Positions 6,744-8,466 of a stretch of DNA of 8,466 bases are shown here, piece by piece. Within the stretch, counting starts at the first letter, position 1, and the number at the start of each line of letters is the position of its first letter. The notes under the pieces are model-generated. The model worked only from the letters and a program-made list of their open reading frames with translations. It did no database searches and had not been told where the DNA came from. The stretch is taken from assembly GCA_011522905.1 (NCBI GenBank), contig WTIB01000229.1:1-8466 (forward strand), given 5' to 3'. The DNA is from Crocinitomicaceae bacterium. GTDB lineage: Bacteria; Bacteroidota; Bacteroidia; Flavobacteriales_D; Crocinitomicaceae. Both the position numbers and the translations under genes were made by a program.

Positions 6744-7873
6744 AGCTTTTTTTTCAGTTGATCCGCTCGTTCCCTCGCCATGGACTGCTGTTCATTAAAC
6801 TGATTTAAAGTAACCATAGGATTTCTTTCTTCAGGCTTTATCGCTAAAGCCAGAGCATAATTCTTCAATGCATTTGTGATATCTCCTTTATCCTGATAAG
6901 CTATCCCCATATTTACATATGCATCTAAGTGATTTTTGTCCTTTTCGACCACTTTAGAATAATAATACAATGCACTATCCAATTCATTGTATTTGAATTG
7001 AAGTATTTGACCTGTTTGACAATAGGCCTCAAAAAAAGTATCATCTTGGTTGATCATCTCCTCATAAATTTTCATAGCATCGCGCTCCCTTCCGAATTCC
7101 CCATATGCGTACCCTAAAGCGTATTTATAATCTAAATTCTCTGGTTGTAGTTGCACTGCTGATAAATAATGGTCTAGGCATAAAGGATCTTGTCTCTGTT
7201 GGAACAAAAGTCCTAAATGCATATATGCAACATGATACTCAGGGTCAATTTGAGTTATGTACGAATAAGTGGTTACCGTACTATCAAATAATGCCTCAGC
7301 AAATTTTTTAGATTCAGCATCATCTTTAATTGCAAAGTATCTAATCTTAAAAATGCTTCCTTTAAGTCTATGAGCATCAATATATTTTGCATCAATCTTT
7401 AAAGCTTTTTCAATCAAAATCTCGGCATTTTCAAAATCTTGTAGCAAGGCATAGGTGTTGGCAAGCCCCACAATTGCATCTGTATTTTTAGGTTGTTCAT
7501 CTATGAGCTTCAAAAAATGCCGTTTAGAAACCAATTTGTCATTTTCTGTACTTGTCGGTCTATTCAGTAAAGCCTTAGCATATAATAATCTTGATTCAAA
7601 TCGGTTGCTATCTAGCCTAAATGCAAGGGCTGCATCAGAAAATGCACTGTAAAAATCGTAATGATCTAAAGCGACATTTCCACGTTCGATGAGAGCCCCA
7701 ACATCGTTAGGGTTTTTAGAAATTATCGAATTCAATTTTTCAATTTTTAATTCGTAACTGTCACCTTGGCTTGTCTTTGCAACAAAGTCATTTTTCTTCT
7801 CCGAATTCTTTGGGTCAGAACAACAACACAGCACAAATGTTAAGCTTATAAAGAGTATTAATTTAGTAATCAT
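6740..7873 (-). CDS. TPR-repeat lipoprotein
   Basis: This encodes 377 residues. A short amino terminus (MITK) and a hydrophobic stretch (5-15) lead to three consecutive cysteines (16-18) followed by S-D, most likely a lipoprotein signal although the lipobox is atypical. The mature part is largely tetratricopeptide repeats. Recognisable units include about 55-88, 130-163, 214-244, 246-277, 280-311 and 314-347, with the usual Gly/Ala/Tyr and P-x-N/D spacing (for example AYVNMGIAYQDKGDITNAL, 318-336). A less regular helical insertion occupies about 164-213. A charged tail (REERADQLKKKL-like, 366-377) closes the protein. TPR arrays are protein-interaction scaffolds, and no enzymatic role is implied. 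I chose the ATG at 7873 because the in-frame TTG at 7906 falls on the -33 promoter element and would add residues ahead of the signal peptide. The gene overlaps the downstream membrane-protein gene by GTGA, suggesting a partnership. Confidence 0.84.
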   Translation of the reverse strand: MITKLILFISLTFVLCCCSDPKNSEKKNDFVAKTSQGDSYELKIEKLNSIISKNPNDVGALIERGNVALDHYDFYSAFSDAALAFRLDSNRFESRLLYAKALLNRPTSTENDKLVSKRHFLKLIDEQPKNTDAIVGLANTYALLQDFENAEILIEKALKIDAKYIDAHRLKGSIFKIRYFAIKDDAESKKFAEALFDSTVTTYSYITQIDPEYHVAYMHLGLLFQQRQDPLCLDHYLSAVQLQPENLDYKYALGYAYGEFGRERDAMKIYEEMINQDDTFFEAYCQTGQILQFKYNELDSALYYYSKVVEKDKNHLDAYVNMGIAYQDKGDITNALKNYALALAIKPEERNPMVTLNQFNEQQSMARERADQLKKKL

Positions 7874-7878
7874 TAGCA

Positions 7879-7906
7879 CAAAAATAATGGTTTTTGTTTT
7901 GCTCAA
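7879..7906 (-). promoter_or_regulatory. Promoter of the TPR lipoprotein gene
   Basis: On the minus strand TTG (7906-7904) and TATTTTTG (7886-7879) are 17 bases apart, fitting the Bacteroidota TTG-N17-23-TAnnTTTG consensus. The -7 box ends only 5 bases before the ATG at 7873. Initiation would then fall at or next to the start codon, giving a leaderless or nearly leaderless transcript. It interleaves with the rightward promoter at 7893-7922. Confidence 0.55.
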
Positions 7907-7922
7907 TTAATTCTTAATTTTG
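7893..7922 (+). promoter_or_regulatory. Promoter of the small CxxC membrane protein gene
   Basis: TTTG (7893-7896), an 18-base spacer and TAATTTTG (7915-7922) match the Bacteroidota -33/-7 consensus. The -7 box ends 24 bases before the ATG at 7947. The in-frame TTG at 7920 lies inside the -7 box, which excludes it as the start codon. This promoter physically overlaps the leftward promoter of the TPR gene (shared span 7893-7906). Confidence 0.6.
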
Positions 7923-7946
7923 TATTCAACTTTTTATGTAATCTCA

Positions 7947-8192
7947 ATGAAAAATAGAGTGATTTTATTAGCCGCATTTCTGTTCTTCTGGGGATACAAT
8001 ACTTTATCACAAGGATGTTCGCAGTGTAAGTTGTTATCGGAGCAAGGAAGTGACTTAGATGAATCTAGCTTTGGTAGCAATATCAATATCGGAATACTAT
8101 TCCTAATGGTTATTCCTTATTTGATTTTAATGTTTCTTTTTCGGGAACAAATTAAGAAGGTTTTCCTCAAAGTATTTGCGAAAAAAAGTTAA
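7947..8192 (+). CDS. Small CxxC membrane protein, function unknown
   Basis: This encodes 81 residues. A hydrophobic amino-terminal segment (4-20) looks like a Sec signal peptide or first membrane helix. It is followed by G-C-S-Q-C-K with Cys24 and Cys27, a short acidic/polar stretch (28-46), a second membrane helix (about 47-66, ILFLMVIPYLILMFLF) and a lysine-rich tail (67-81). The topology places the CxxC on the outer (periplasmic) side and the basic tail in the cytoplasm. It lacks the CxxCH of cytochrome c and the sequence before Cys24 is not a good lipobox. The pair could be a disulfide or a metal/thiol site. From memory, small proteins with a similar C-x-x-C ... N-x-GIL-(F/Y)-LM-x-IPY layout occur in Bacteroidota, but I know no assigned function. 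ATG 7947 is chosen because the upstream TTG lies in the promoter. Its stop overlaps the converging oxidoreductase stop. Confidence 0.78.
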   Translation: MKNRVILLAAFLFFWGYNTLSQGCSQCKLLSEQGSDLDESSFGSNINIGILFLMVIPYLILMFLFREQIKKVFLKVFAKKS

Positions 8193-8466
8193 TCCCATTT
8201 TACGATAATTTTACCCAATGACTTACCGCTCTCAAGAAGATGGTGGGCTTCGTGAATTTCATTTACATGAAACACCCCACCCGAATGTACTTTCAATTCA
8301 TTGTTTCGGTATAGCTTAATGATTTCATTGAGTGCCTCCTGCATGATTACAGGTTGATGGTCTGCAATTTTTAACATATTCACACCAAGAATACTACGGG
8401 AACTCATCATCAAACCTGCAGGTATAATTATACCCATCTTTCTTAAAAAATTCAAAGCCGAAAAAA
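8189..8466 (-). CDS. Zinc-type alcohol dehydrogenase / quinone oxidoreductase, C-terminal part
   Basis: The frame is open to the right edge, so only the last 91 or so residues of a medium-chain dehydrogenase/reductase are visible. The 5' part, with the catalytic domain and most of the NAD(P)-binding fold, lies outside the window. Recognisable C-terminal features are the S-R-S-I-L-G-V-N-M-L block that follows the last Rossmann strands, a helix with QEALNEIIKLYRNNELK, then V-F-H-V-N-E-I-H-E-A-H-H-L-L-E-S-G-K and the usual ending G-K-I-I-V-K-W. This resembles the VAT-1/quinone-oxidoreductase branch of NADPH-dependent enzymes acting on quinones or enones. Exact substrate and zinc dependence cannot be judged from this fragment. 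There is no sign of a frameshift, and the gene probably continues intact. It converges on the small CxxC gene, and the two stop codons share a TTAA. Confidence 0.88.
   Translation of the reverse strand, partial: FSALNFLRKMGIIIPAGLMMSSRSILGVNMLKIADHQPVIMQEALNEIIKLYRNNELKVHSGGVFHVNEIHEAHHLLESGKSLGKIIVKWD

Overview
The window looks like an ordinary chromosomal stretch of an AT-rich member of the Bacteroidota, probably a Cytophagales- or Flavobacteriales-like organism. Three things suggest this. Genes lack obvious Shine-Dalgarno sequences. Several starts are preceded by close matches to the Bacteroidota promoter (TTTG or TTG, then 17-20 bases, then TAnnTTTG). The protein families also fit: a Bacteroidota-type SIS phosphosugar isomerase, a PccB-type carboxyltransferase and small Bacteroidota-type hypotheticals. 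The lineage below phylum is a guess. I see no mobile element, CRISPR array, tRNA, rRNA or riboswitch.

Layout. Positions 1-126 hold no gene. A monocistronic lipoprotein gene follows (180-668, +), with a well-formed promoter in front and a strong intrinsic terminator behind (687-713). Converging on it is a six-gene minus-strand operon, in transcription order: acyl-CoA carboxylase carboxyltransferase (pccB-like, 6106-4565), phosphoglucose/phosphomannose isomerase (4552-3569), octanoyltransferase lipB (3565-2861), a membrane-anchored beta-lactamase-fold serine hydrolase (2861-1620), a conserved hypothetical (1620-1213) and a DinB-fold protein (1204-746). Gaps are 12, 3, -1, -1 and 8 bases, so translation is probably coupled along much of the chain.

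Upstream on the same strand lies a two-gene unit: a TPR lipoprotein (7873-6740) overlapping by GTGA a polytopic membrane protein of unknown function (6743-6168). A small CxxC membrane protein (7947-8192, +) is divergent from the TPR gene, and the two putative promoters interleave in a 73-base gap. That small gene ends tail-to-tail, sharing a TTAA, with the 3' end of a zinc-type/quinone oxidoreductase gene (8189-8466, -) that runs off the right edge.

Functionally the main operon mixes acyl-CoA carboxylation, hexose-phosphate interconversion and lipoate attachment with three uncharacterised or broadly defined proteins. These are housekeeping functions rather than a recognisable defence, secretion or biosynthetic system. 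The most useful leads are the unstudied genes translationally coupled to lipB, the TPR/membrane-protein pair, the small CxxC protein and the interleaved, possibly leaderless, divergent promoters. I did not find a convincing new biological system.
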